DNA of 47,267 bases from Psychromonas ossibalaenae ATCC BAA-1528 (lineage in GTDB: Bacteria > Pseudomonadota > Gammaproteobacteria > Enterobacterales > Psychromonadaceae), in the NCBI RefSeq assembly GCF_000381745.1, contig NZ_KB907004.1, forward strand, positions 1 to 47,267, written 5' to 3'. The translations under genes and the position numbers were made by a program. Numbering within the stretch: the stretch's first letter is position 1; each line of letters starts with the position of its first letter. Shown here in pieces: positions 40,054 to 47,267 of the stretch. The notes under the pieces are model-generated. The model worked only from the letters and a program-made list of their open reading frames with translations, made no database searches and was not told the origin of the DNA.

Positions 40054-41067
40054 ATGTTAAAAGCCATTATTGTGGGCGCTAGCGGTTATACCGGCGCAGA
40101 ATTAGCACATTTTTTAACACGTCACCCAGAGATTGAACTGGCGGGCTTATATGTTTCGCAAGGTAGTTTAGATAAAGGTAAAAAATTGTCTGCGCTGTAC
40201 GGTAATTTATTAGGTGTGGTGGATCTGCCGCTGCAGCCTTTAGGTAATGAAGATATTGCAGACGCATGTGCAGGTATCGATATTGTTATTCTGGCCACGG
40301 CGCATGAAGTGAGTCACAATTTGGCTCCTCTGTTTCTTGCCCAAAATACTGTGGTGTTTGATCTCTCCGGTGCATTCCGTGTTCAGTCTGCTGGTTTTTA
40401 TGAGCAGTTTTATGGATTCACTCACCAGTATCCTGAACTGCTAGATAAAGCGGTTTACGGTTTAGCAGAGTGGAATTTTGAAGCGGTTAAAAACACCGAC
40501 TTAATTGCCGTCCCCGGTTGTTATACAACGGCTTCGTTAACGGCATTAAAGCCGTTAGCACAGGCTGGGTTAATTAAAGAAAGCACTAAGCCGACTATTA
40601 ATGCAACCAGCGGTGTAAGTGGTGCAGGGCGTAAAGCAAATGTTGCAAGCAGTTTCTGTGAAGTAAGCCTGCAGCCTTATGGGGTTTTTACTCATAGACA
40701 CAAACCGGAAATTGATCAACATTTAGGAATGCCTGTGGTATTTACCCCGCATTTGGGTAGTTTCAAGCGTGGTATTTTAGCGAGCATTAATGTGCAGTTA
40801 AAGGAAAGCGTGACAGCTGAGCAGGTTAAACAGGCTTACCAGGATGCTTATGCAGATAAATCGATCGTGCGTTTAATGGCTGACGGCAGTTACCCTGCAC
40901 TTAAAAATGTTGTTGGTACCCCTTATTGTGATTTAGGCTGGGCGGTTGACGGTCAGGACATGGTTGTTTTCAGTGCCATCGATAACTTGTTAAAAGGTGC
41001 GTCTTCTCAGGCAATGCAGTGTATTAATCTACGTTTTGGTTTTGCTGTCACTACTTCACTTTTATAA
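40054..41067 (+). CDS. argC: N-acetyl-gamma-glutamyl-phosphate reductase ArgC
   Basis: This 337-aa NADPH-dependent enzyme forms N-acetylglutamate semialdehyde, the third arginine step. [20 protein letters not shown] is the dinucleotide-binding start, the catalytic cysteine lies in AVPGCYTTA, and [12 protein letters not shown] and HRHKPEI are conserved. It leads the argCBFGH(A) cluster, with argB starting 17 bases downstream. Confidence 0.97.
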   Translation: MLKAIIVGASGYTGAELAHFLTRHPEIELAGLYVSQGSLDKGKKLSALYGNLLGVVDLPLQPLGNEDIADACAGIDIVILATAHEVSHNLAPLFLAQNTVVFDLSGAFRVQSAGFYEQFYGFTHQYPELLDKAVYGLAEWNFEAVKNTDLIAVPGCYTTASLTALKPLAQAGLIKESTKPTINATSGVSGAGRKANVASSFCEVSLQPYGVFTHRHKPEIDQHLGMPVVFTPHLGSFKRGILASINVQLKESVTAEQVKQAYQDAYADKSIVRLMADGSYPALKNVVGTPYCDLGWAVDGQDMVVFSAIDNLLKGASSQAMQCINLRFGFAVTTSLL

Positions 41068-41084
41068 GCAGGATTTTTTAGAAA

Positions 41085-41885
41085 ATGACACAGACAATAT
41101 TAAAGCACGATTTACTTAAACCCCTGCTGATCAAGCTTGGCGGTGCAGTACTTGAAAACGAGCAGGCATTAAGCAATCTGTTTTCAGCATTAACCGCATA
41201 CCTTGAAAAGCAAAAGCGCCCATTGTTATTAGTACATGGCGGTGGCGTGATTGTGGAAGATGTTTTAAATAAAATGAATATCGTCAGCGAGAAAAAAGAC
41301 GGGTTACGTATTACACCTTTCGAACAGATCCCCTATGTAGCGGGAGCGCTGGCAGGTACGTCAAATAAACTGTTAATGGCGAAAGCACTGCAGGCCGGTC
41401 TTTCCGCTGTCGGTTTATCACTGGCAGACGGTTTCAGCTGCAGTGTTACTCAACTTGATCCGGAACTGGGCGCCGTGGGTGTTTGTTCTGCGAATAACCC
41501 TTTATTAATCAACGGCCTGTTGTCTGGTGGCTTTCTCCCGGTAATTTCATCTATCGGTATTGGAGAAGATGCGCGTTTGTATAATGTTAATGCGGATCAG
41601 GCGGCTGTTACTATTTGCGAGCTGGTGGATGCTGAGCTGGTTTTTCTTTCTGATGTTGACGGTGTATGGGATGCACAGAAGCAGGTTATTCCTGAATTGA
41701 ATACACAGTTAGCTGATACACTGATTGCACAGAATGTCATCAGTGACGGTATGGCTGTAAAAGTAAAAGCTGCACTGCAGGCTGCTGATTCATTAGGTTA
41801 TGTCATGTTGGCAAGCTGGAAAAGTCCAGAGAAATTAGTATCACTGCTTGCCGGTCATGCAGTGGGCACAAAAGTAGTTAAATAG
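41085..41885 (+). CDS. argB: Acetylglutamate kinase ArgB
   Basis: This 266-aa amino acid kinase phosphorylates N-acetylglutamate. [32 protein letters not shown], the NVNADQAA segment and [10 protein letters not shown] are the expected ATP and substrate contacts. The short N-terminus without the extra helix of arginine-inhibited hexameric kinases fits the E. coli-type dimer, in which control falls on acetylglutamate synthase instead. Confidence 0.96.
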   Translation: MTQTILKHDLLKPLLIKLGGAVLENEQALSNLFSALTAYLEKQKRPLLLVHGGGVIVEDVLNKMNIVSEKKDGLRITPFEQIPYVAGALAGTSNKLLMAKALQAGLSAVGLSLADGFSCSVTQLDPELGAVGVCSANNPLLINGLLSGGFLPVISSIGIGEDARLYNVNADQAAVTICELVDAELVFLSDVDGVWDAQKQVIPELNTQLADTLIAQNVISDGMAVKVKAALQAADSLGYVMLASWKSPEKLVSLLAGHAVGTKVVK

Positions 41886-41920
41886 TTATTTAAAGCACGT
41901 ATTTACGTAGAGAGTTGAAT

Positions 41921-42832
41921 ATGAAAAATTTACTGACAGGTATGGAAATGACTCAGCAGCAGGCGTTAGATCTGATTGCACTGGGTAAAGATTTAAAAGC
42001 GAATCCGGCTAAATATGCACAAGAGTTAGCGGGTAAAAGTGTTGTTACACTATTCGAGAAACAGTCATTACGCACGCGTGTCACTTTTGATATTGGTGTG
42101 AATAAACTTGGCGGTCATGTCGTATACCTGGATCAGGCAAATGGTGCAATGGGAAGTCGTGAAGATGTTAAAGATTTCGCCGCGAATATTTCCCGCTGGG
42201 CAGATTGTATTGTTGCGCGTGTTTATGATCATAAAACACTGCTTGAAATGCAGCAGTATTCAAGTGTGCCTGTTATTAACTCATTATGTGATCTTTACCA
42301 TCCCTGTCAGGCAATGGCTGACTTTTTAACTATTTCACAGCAGTATGATGATGTTTCTAAAGTAAAATTAGCTTATATTGGTGATGGTAATAATGTCACT
42401 CACTCACTGTTTATTGCCGGCGCAATTTTAGGGGCAACGGTGACAGCGGTTTGCCCTATCGGTCATAGCCCGGATGCGCAGGTTATGAAAGCGGCAGAAG
42501 CGATTGCCGCTGAAAACGGCGGTAGTATCAGCGTCACTAACAATATTGAAGATATTAAAGGTTATGATGTGGTTTACGGGGATACCTGGCTGTCAATGGG
42601 AGATGATACGCCGCTTGAGCAGATTAAAGCCAAATTTATGCCCTATCAGATTAACCAGGAATTATTAGATTTAACTGGTATTAAACATGTACTACATTGC
42701 CAGCCTGCACATCGCGGCTTGGACATCACCTCTGAGGTGATGGATGGTCCTGCTTCGTTAATTTTTGACCAGGCAGAAAATAGAATGCACATTCAAAATG
42801 CTATCATGCTGACATTGATGAAAGGAAAATAA
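41921..42832 (+). CDS. argF: Ornithine carbamoyltransferase
   Basis: This 303-aa transferase makes citrulline from ornithine and carbamoyl phosphate. The carbamoyl-phosphate loop is [13 protein letters not shown], with [14 protein letters not shown], the ornithine-binding DTWLSMGDD and HCQPAHRG also visible. The HCQPAHRG variant with Gln differs from the usual HCLPA/HCLPR. I chose the ATG at 41921, preceded by GAGAG at suitable distance, over the in-frame TTG at 41915. Confidence 0.94.
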   Translation: MKNLLTGMEMTQQQALDLIALGKDLKANPAKYAQELAGKSVVTLFEKQSLRTRVTFDIGVNKLGGHVVYLDQANGAMGSREDVKDFAANISRWADCIVARVYDHKTLLEMQQYSSVPVINSLCDLYHPCQAMADFLTISQQYDDVSKVKLAYIGDGNNVTHSLFIAGAILGATVTAVCPIGHSPDAQVMKAAEAIAAENGGSISVTNNIEDIKGYDVVYGDTWLSMGDDTPLEQIKAKFMPYQINQELLDLTGIKHVLHCQPAHRGLDITSEVMDGPASLIFDQAENRMHIQNAIMLTLMKGK

Positions 42833-42836
42833 TCAA

Positions 42837-44042
42837 ATGACTAAAGTAAAAAAAGTTGTACTCGCTTATTCTGGCGGCTTAGACACTTCTGCAATCATTC
42901 CATGGTTAAAAGAAACTTACGATGATTGTGAAATTGTAGCTTTCTGTGCCGATGTTGGTCAGGGCGAAGAAGAGCTGGTGGGACTGCACGAGAAAGCTAT
43001 TGCTTCTGGTGCTTCAGAATGTCACATTGTGGATCTTAAAGAAGAGTTTGTTAAAGATTATATCTACCCGACAATTGCTGCCGGTGCGGTTTATGAAGGC
43101 ACTTATTTATTAGGTACTTCAATGGCTCGTCCGATCATCGCTAAAGCACAGGTTGAAGTTGCGCTTAAAGTCGGTGCTGATGCAGTTTGCCACGGTTGTA
43201 CTGGTAAAGGTAATGATCAGATCCGTTTTGAAAGCTGCTTTGCCGCACTTGCTCCGGAGCTGCAGGTTATTGCTCCATGGCGTGAGTGGGACATGGTTTC
43301 GCGTGAAGATCTGCTGGATTACCTGGCTGAGCGTAATATTGAAACAACAGCAAGTGCGACAAAAATTTATAGTCGTGATGCAAATGCATGGCATATCTCT
43401 CACGAAGGCGGTGAGTTAGAAGATCCGAATAACGAGCCGAGCAAAGGAGTTTGGACATTAACGGTTGATCCGCTTGATGCGCCGAATGAGCCTGAATATT
43501 TAACGCTTAAAGTTGAAAACGCACGTGTTGTAGCGGTAGACGGTGTTGAGCTTTCTCCATATGATGCATTAATGCTGCTTAATGAAAAAGCGGCTAAACA
43601 TGGTGTTGGCCGTGTTGATATTACAGAAAACCGTACAGTGGGCATGAAGTCTCGCGGTTGTTATGAAACTCCCGGCGGTACTGTTATGGTAACAGCTCTG
43701 CGTGGTATTGATGAACTAGTACATGACAAGCCGTCTCGCCGCTGGCGTGATCAAGTGGGTCAGGAATTTGCTCACTTAGTTTATGACGGCCGCTGGTTCA
43801 CGCCGCTTTGTGGTTCTTTATTAGCGGCTTCTGAGTCTCTTGCTCAAGATGCAAACGGCGAAGTCGTTGTGCGCCTATATAAAGGTCAAGCAGTTGCGGT
43901 TAAGAAACAGTCACCAAACAGCCTTTACTCTGAAGAGTTTGCGACATTTGGTGATGACAATGTTTATGATCAGAAACATGCAGAAGGATTTATTCGTTTA
44001 TATTCACTTTCAAGCCGTATCCGTACGCTGAACAGTAAATAA
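42837..44042 (+). CDS. argG: Argininosuccinate synthase
   Basis: This 401-aa enzyme condenses citrulline and aspartate using [21 protein letters not shown] is the PP-loop at the N-terminus; [14 protein letters not shown] and [21 protein letters not shown] are signature motifs. It belongs to the shorter (about 400 aa) type rather than the longer E. coli ArgG. The stop is followed by three consecutive hairpins before argH(A). Confidence 0.97.
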   Translation: MTKVKKVVLAYSGGLDTSAIIPWLKETYDDCEIVAFCADVGQGEEELVGLHEKAIASGASECHIVDLKEEFVKDYIYPTIAAGAVYEGTYLLGTSMARPIIAKAQVEVALKVGADAVCHGCTGKGNDQIRFESCFAALAPELQVIAPWREWDMVSREDLLDYLAERNIETTASATKIYSRDANAWHISHEGGELEDPNNEPSKGVWTLTVDPLDAPNEPEYLTLKVENARVVAVDGVELSPYDALMLLNEKAAKHGVGRVDITENRTVGMKSRGCYETPGGTVMVTALRGIDELVHDKPSRRWRDQVGQEFAHLVYDGRWFTPLCGSLLAASESLAQDANGEVVVRLYKGQAVAVKKQSPNSLYSEEFATFGDDNVYDQKHAEGFIRLYSLSSRIRTLNSK

Positions 44043-44064
44043 GCGAAGCAGACAGTCGTCATAC

Positions 44065-44156
44065 AATTCCTGTCCGGCTTGGTCGTCGGACAGGAATTTC
44101 TATTTATATACGCTTTAGTTTTAGAGTGAATATAAATAGACCTTGTTTAAAACAAG
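44065..44156 (+). promoter_or_regulatory. Three consecutive perfect hairpins between argG and argH(A)
   Basis: Hairpin 1: AATTCCTGTCCG (44065-44076) with CGGACAGGAATT (44087-44098), followed by TCTATTT, terminator-like. Hairpin 2: CTATTTATAT (44100-44109) with ATATAAATAG (44130-44139). Hairpin 3: CTTGTT (44142-44147) with AACAAG (44151-44156). The argH(A) start is 37 bases further on. They could terminate or attenuate transcription, or protect a processed end. Confidence 0.6.
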
Positions 44157-44192
44157 AAACTAACTACTAGAAACAAGCGACGGAGCATTAAC

Positions 44193-46067
44193 ATGGCATT
44201 ATGGGGCGGACGTTTTAGTCAGGCGGCAGACGTAAAATTTAAACAGTTCAATGATTCATTAAAATTCGATTACCGTCTTGCAGAGCAGGACATTATTGGT
44301 TCAATTGCTTGGTCTCAAGCATTACAAACGGTTGATGTTTTAACGCAGGACGAACAAAAATATTTAGAAGCTGCATTAAATGAGTTACTAGCTTCAGTAC
44401 AGGCAAATCCGCAGCAGGTCTTACAGTCTGATGCAGAAGATATTCATTCCTGGGTGGAAACGCAGCTTATTCAGCGTGTTGGTGATTTAGGTAAAAAACT
44501 GCATACGGGCCGAAGCCGTAATGACCAGGTAGCGACGGATTTAAAACTATGGTGTAAAAAAACGGCACAGGATCTGATTGTTCATCTGGATAATTTAGAA
44601 GCTAAGTTAATTGAACTTGCCCGTATTCACCAGGCAGTTGTGCTTCCTGGATATACGCATTTACAGCGTGCGCAGCCGGTGACGTTTTCACACTGGTGTT
44701 TAGCTTATTTAGAAATGTTAGAACGGGATCATAGCCGCTTGGAAGGCTGCCTTGAACGTTTAAATACCTGTCCGCTTGGAAGCGGTGCACTGGCCGGTAC
44801 TGCATACGCCATGGACAGAACCGCATTAGCGCACTCTTTAGGTTTTGCCCGGGCAACGCGTAACAGTTTGGATTCCGTATCAGATAGAGATCATGTTGTT
44901 GAATTGATGAGTTGTGCAACGCTTTCTATGGTGCATCTATCGCGTATGGCTGAAGATCTAATTTTCTATAATAGTGGTGAATCTGCCTTTATCGAAATGT
45001 CTGACCTGGTGACTTCTGGTTCATCGCTAATGCCGCAGAAGAAAAATCCGGATGCGATGGAGCTTATTCGTGGCAAATCTGGCCGTGTATTTGGATCACT
45101 AGCGGGAATGTTAATGACACTGAAAGCATTGCCGCTTGCTTACAATAAAGATATGCAGGAAGACAAAGAAGGCTTATTTGACGCATTAGATACGTGGGGC
45201 GATTGTCTTGAAATGGCTTCCATGGCGCTGACGGATCTTAAAGTTAATGAGAAGCGTACTAAAGAAGCGGCGCAGGGCGGTTATTCAAATGCAACTGAAC
45301 TTGCAGATTACTTAGTCGCGAAAGGCATTCCTTTCCGTGAAGCTCACCATATCGTTGGTATTGCAGTTGTTGTGGCGATTGAAAAAGGTGTGCCGCTGGA
45401 AGAGTTGACGGTTGCTCAGTTTAAAGAATTCTCTGATGTGATTGAAGATGATGTTTATCCGGTATTAACGCTGGAAGCGACATTAGCTGCGCGTAAAGCA
45501 CAAGGTGGTGTTTCGCCGGAGCAGATCGAATATGCACTATCAGAAGCAGAGCAGCGTTTAGCAGATCGGGATACTTCAGGCCTTATTATTCGTACCGCAC
45601 GTTTGACAGATTTAGAGCGTGTTGAATCAATGGTCAACCATTGGGCTGTTAAAGGCGAAAACCTGCCTAGAGATAAATCTGATTTAGCACAATCAGTCGG
45701 AGAGTTTGCTGTCACTGAATGTGAAGGGCAGGTAACAGGTTGTGGTTCATTATATATTTACGATACTGGTCTTGCTGAAATTCGTTCGTTAGGTGTTGAA
45801 CCGGGCTTTGAACGCCGTGGCCAAGGTAGTGCGCTGGTGGAATTGTTAGTTAAACGTGCAGAGAAGTTAGCGATTAAGCGTGTCTTTGTATTAACACGCA
45901 TGCCGGAGTTCTTTATGAAACTAGGCTTCAGCCCGACGAGTAAGTCCATGATGCCGGAAAAAGTAATGAAAGACTGTGCTATGTGCATACGTCAACATGC
46001 GTGTGATGAAGTGGCTTTAGAGTTTCATATCAGCAGCAGTACCTTAATTCATAAAGAAACTATTTAG
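44193..46067 (+). CDS. argH(A): Argininosuccinate lyase fused to N-acetylglutamate synthase-type GNAT, ArgH(A)
   Basis: This 624-aa protein has an argininosuccinate lyase domain (about 1-460; MALWGGRF start, [16 protein letters not shown], and the fumarase/lyase signature [16 protein letters not shown] near 277). A GNAT acetyltransferase domain follows from about 462, with [20 protein letters not shown] as the acetyl-CoA-binding motif and [11 protein letters not shown]. The fusion is known from Moritella, Vibrio and relatives, where the extension supplies acetylglutamate synthase activity. No argA or argJ is seen here and argE is present, so the linear pathway would be completed by this domain. 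Confidence 0.95.
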   Translation: MALWGGRFSQAADVKFKQFNDSLKFDYRLAEQDIIGSIAWSQALQTVDVLTQDEQKYLEAALNELLASVQANPQQVLQSDAEDIHSWVETQLIQRVGDLGKKLHTGRSRNDQVATDLKLWCKKTAQDLIVHLDNLEAKLIELARIHQAVVLPGYTHLQRAQPVTFSHWCLAYLEMLERDHSRLEGCLERLNTCPLGSGALAGTAYAMDRTALAHSLGFARATRNSLDSVSDRDHVVELMSCATLSMVHLSRMAEDLIFYNSGESAFIEMSDLVTSGSSLMPQKKNPDAMELIRGKSGRVFGSLAGMLMTLKALPLAYNKDMQEDKEGLFDALDTWGDCLEMASMALTDLKVNEKRTKEAAQGGYSNATELADYLVAKGIPFREAHHIVGIAVVVAIEKGVPLEELTVAQFKEFSDVIEDDVYPVLTLEATLAARKAQGGVSPEQIEYALSEAEQRLADRDTSGLIIRTARLTDLERVESMVNHWAVKGENLPRDKSDLAQSVGEFAVTECEGQVTGCGSLYIYDTGLAEIRSLGVEPGFERRGQGSALVELLVKRAEKLAIKRVFVLTRMPEFFMKLGFSPTSKSMMPEKVMKDCAMCIRQHACDEVALEFHISSSTLIHKETI

Positions 46068-46091
46068 AATAAGTTCTTCAATATTAAGAAG

Positions 46092-46126
46092 TGGGGCTCC
46101 TGCTATATAGTAGAAGCTCCATTTTT
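46092..46126 (+). terminator. Rho-independent terminator after argH(A)
   Basis: A long hairpin from 46092 to 46121 pairs TGGGGCT with AGCTCCA (one G-T) and continues through one mismatch into CTATATAG, followed by TTTTT. It closes the arg cluster. Confidence 0.75.
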
Positions 46127-46149
46127 ATATCTGTCAGTAGCTTTCAGTA

Positions 46150-46698
46150 TTACTTGCTCTCTGCTTCTTCTATATATTCATTCTTAAGTTTTACATAATG
46201 ACAGGCAGAGCGCTTGAGAAAGGCAAACTCTTGTTCGGTTAGTTTTCTGGCTGCTTTAGCAGGGGACCCCACATAAAGGTAACCTGATGGTAAATGTTTG
46301 TTGGGAGGAACTAATGCCCCGGCTGCTAAAATAACATCATCATCGATACGGGCATTATCCAATACAATAGCGCCCATCCCGATCAAAACCCGATCGCCGA
46401 TTTGGCAGGCATGAAGCATCGCCTTATGACCCACGGTTACATCTTCACCAATATGTAGAGAATATCCCTCAATGCTTGCTTCGCCTTTACGAGCGACATG
46501 TAAAACACTGCCGTCCTGAATGTTAGTGCGTTTACCTACCTTTATATGGTTAACGTCTCCGCGTAAAACACACATGGGCCAAATACTGACATCATCAGCT
46601 AATTCAACATCACCAATAAGAGAAGAAAAAGGGTCGATATAGACAGAATCCCCGATTTTAGGAAAAGTATCCCTATAAGCACGTAAGACAGGAAGCAT
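46150..46698 (-). CDS. yrdA: Gamma-class carbonic anhydrase-like protein (YrdA family)
   Basis: This protein is a left-handed beta-helix of hexapeptide repeats, 182 aa from the chosen ATG at 46698 (MLPVLRAYRDTFPKI). A GAGG five bases upstream favours this start over one ten codons earlier. IWPMCVLRGDVNHIKVG, TNIQDGSVLHV and VGHKAMLHACQIGD contain the metal-ligand histidines of gamma carbonic anhydrases, and VGSPAKAARKL closes the helix. Family members bind zinc, but many have weak or no carbonic anhydrase activity. It lies beside an rRNA operon, as yrdA does next to rrnD in E. coli. Confidence 0.9.
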   Translation of the reverse strand: MLPVLRAYRDTFPKIGDSVYIDPFSSLIGDVELADDVSIWPMCVLRGDVNHIKVGKRTNIQDGSVLHVARKGEASIEGYSLHIGEDVTVGHKAMLHACQIGDRVLIGMGAIVLDNARIDDDVILAAGALVPPNKHLPSGYLYVGSPAKAARKLTEQEFAFLKRSACHYVKLKNEYIEEAESK

Positions 46699-46744
46699 AG
46701 AAACCTCATTATTAAGAAAGAAAGGCAACTATACGATAAGAATG

Positions 46745-46774
46745 TGTGGATAACAAAAGCAAAGTTGTGGATAA
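46745..46774 (-). promoter_or_regulatory. Two perfect DnaA-box 9-mers
   Basis: TTATCCACA occurs twice on the minus strand, at 46745-46753 and 46766-46774, in the same orientation 21 bases apart. They lie between yrdA and the rRNA promoters. Match to the consensus DnaA box is exact; function (control of rrn or yrdA, or DnaA titration) is not shown by the sequence. Confidence 0.65.
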
Positions 46775-46837
46775 CTTGTTTGCAAAACAGGTATAAAAAT
46801 TAATTGCAAAAATAAGCCGTTTTTGTGCAATAAACAC

Positions 46838-46874
46838 TTGCCAATGATCGCGCAATCCCTATAATGCGACCCCA
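46838..46874 (+). promoter_or_regulatory. rRNA operon promoter P1
   Basis: TTGCCA (46838-46843), a 16-bp spacer and a perfect TATAAT (46860-46865), followed by a GC-rich discriminator (GCGACCCC). The 16-bp spacing and discriminator are the hallmarks of stringently controlled rRNA promoters. The upstream 40 bases hold A and T tracts suitable as an UP element. Confidence 0.85.
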
Positions 46875-46951
46875 CAGACACGGGATGCAGCGCAGGCTAA
46901 TCACCAAGTCTTAGAATGAAAGAGGTTTGCTTTTAAAGTTAAAATAAACCG

Positions 46952-46990
46952 TTGACATTGTTCGCTGGTGACGTAATATACGCACCTCGC
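46952..46990 (+). promoter_or_regulatory. rRNA operon promoter P2
   Basis: A consensus TTGACA (46952-46957), 16-bp spacer and TAATAT (46974-46979), followed by ACGCACCTC. The -10 and the following bases resemble E. coli rrn P2. It lies 114 bases after the P1 -10/-35 pair. Confidence 0.85.
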
Positions 46991-47000
46991 CGAAAGGCAC

Positions 47001-47015
47001 GCTCTTTAACAATTT
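47001..47015 (+). promoter_or_regulatory. rRNA leader boxA antitermination site
   Basis: GCTCTTTAACAATTT matches the E. coli rrn boxA leader, where NusB-S10 load the rRNA antitermination complex. The following ACAATCTGTGTG is also a typical boxC-region sequence. Confidence 0.85.
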
Positions 47016-47070
47016 AATCAAACAATCTGTGTGGACATTCATTGTTGATGTGATTTCAAAAAAAATCAAA

Positions 47071-47098
47071 GTAACTTTTCACTTCGTGAAAGAGTTAC
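47071..47098 (+). other. rRNA leader stem-loop
   Basis: GTAAC (47071-47075) pairs with GTTAC (47094-47098), and within it TTTCAC pairs with GTGAAA around TTC. It is a leader hairpin of the boxB or processing type downstream of boxA. Confidence 0.6.
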
Positions 47099-47146
47099 AT
47101 TATCAATAGAATGACACACGAATTAATTCATTAATTCAGAATAACA

Positions 47147-47162
47147 AATCACTTCGGTGATT
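47147..47162 (+). other. rRNA leader hairpin with C(UUCG)G tetraloop
   Basis: AATCAC (47147-47152) and GTGATT (47157-47162) close on TTCG, giving the exceptionally stable C(UUCG)G loop. It probably guides folding or processing of pre-16S rRNA. Confidence 0.6.
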
Positions 47163-47228
47163 AGTTTTAGTCAGTAATATTGAGCTAGGTTCTCTTTTTC
47201 TTACGAAAAAGAAACCGCATTAAACTTT

Positions 47229-47267
47229 AAATTGAAGAGTTTGATCATGGCTCAGATTGAACGCTGG
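47229..47267 (+). rRNA. rrs: 16S ribosomal RNA, 5' end (cut by window)
   Basis: AAATTGAAGAGTTTGATCAT begins at 47229 and continues with the universal GGCTCAGATTGAACGCTGG. The E. coli mature 16S start has the same AAATTG. Only 39 bases are in the window, so they give no taxonomic information. Confidence 0.97.

Overview
The window looks like a chromosome segment of a cold-marine gammaproteobacterium, most likely Psychromonas or a close relative (Moritella/Vibrio-like). This rests on three things: low to moderate G+C, an argininosuccinate lyase fused to an N-acetyltransferase (the argH(A) fusion known from this group), and a gamma-carbonic-anhydrase gene directly upstream of an enterobacterial-style rRNA operon. 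Species assignment is inference; only 39 bases of 16S rRNA are present.

Bases 1-1250 hold the 5' end of an IS3-family element inserted into a DHH-family phosphoesterase gene, whose 3' part survives. Bases 1950-29500 are a Wzx/Wzy-type surface polysaccharide (probably O-antigen) locus, all on the + strand. The order is wecA; rmlBACD (dTDP-L-rhamnose); gmm-manC-manB-gmd-fcl (GDP-mannose and GDP-L-fucose); wzx; a radical SAM protein; a pyruvyltransferase-family protein; a glycosyltransferase; a wzy-like polymerase; two more glycosyltransferases; then a UDP-glucuronate 4-epimerase, a fourth glycosyltransferase, a UDP-QuiNAc-type 4-reductase, a PglC-like phosphoglycosyl transferase, ugd, a WbpM-type 4,6-dehydratase and galE. 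Decayed 3' ends of ugd occur twice (after rmlD, and before the 4-epimerase), and a decayed galE tail lies beside the second. They suggest that the locus was assembled by successive exchanges of modules bounded by ugd/galE.

Bases 29570-34213 are core genes: tusA (-), a small two-helix membrane protein (+), ppc (-) and argE (-). Bases 34351-39821 hold two paralogous methyl-accepting chemotaxis proteins (-) and a REC/HD-GYP regulator (+) whose receiver has lost its phosphoacceptor Asp. This block separates argE from argCBFGH(A), which are divergent neighbours in related genomes. Bases 40054-46067 are argC-argB-argF-argG-argH(A), completing arginine synthesis together with argE. Three consecutive perfect hairpins lie between argG and argH(A).

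The right end has a yrdA-like gamma carbonic anhydrase (-), two perfect DnaA-box 9-mers, tandem rRNA promoters, a boxA antiterminator, leader hairpins and the first bases of 16S rRNA. I saw no CRISPR array, tRNA gene or prophage.
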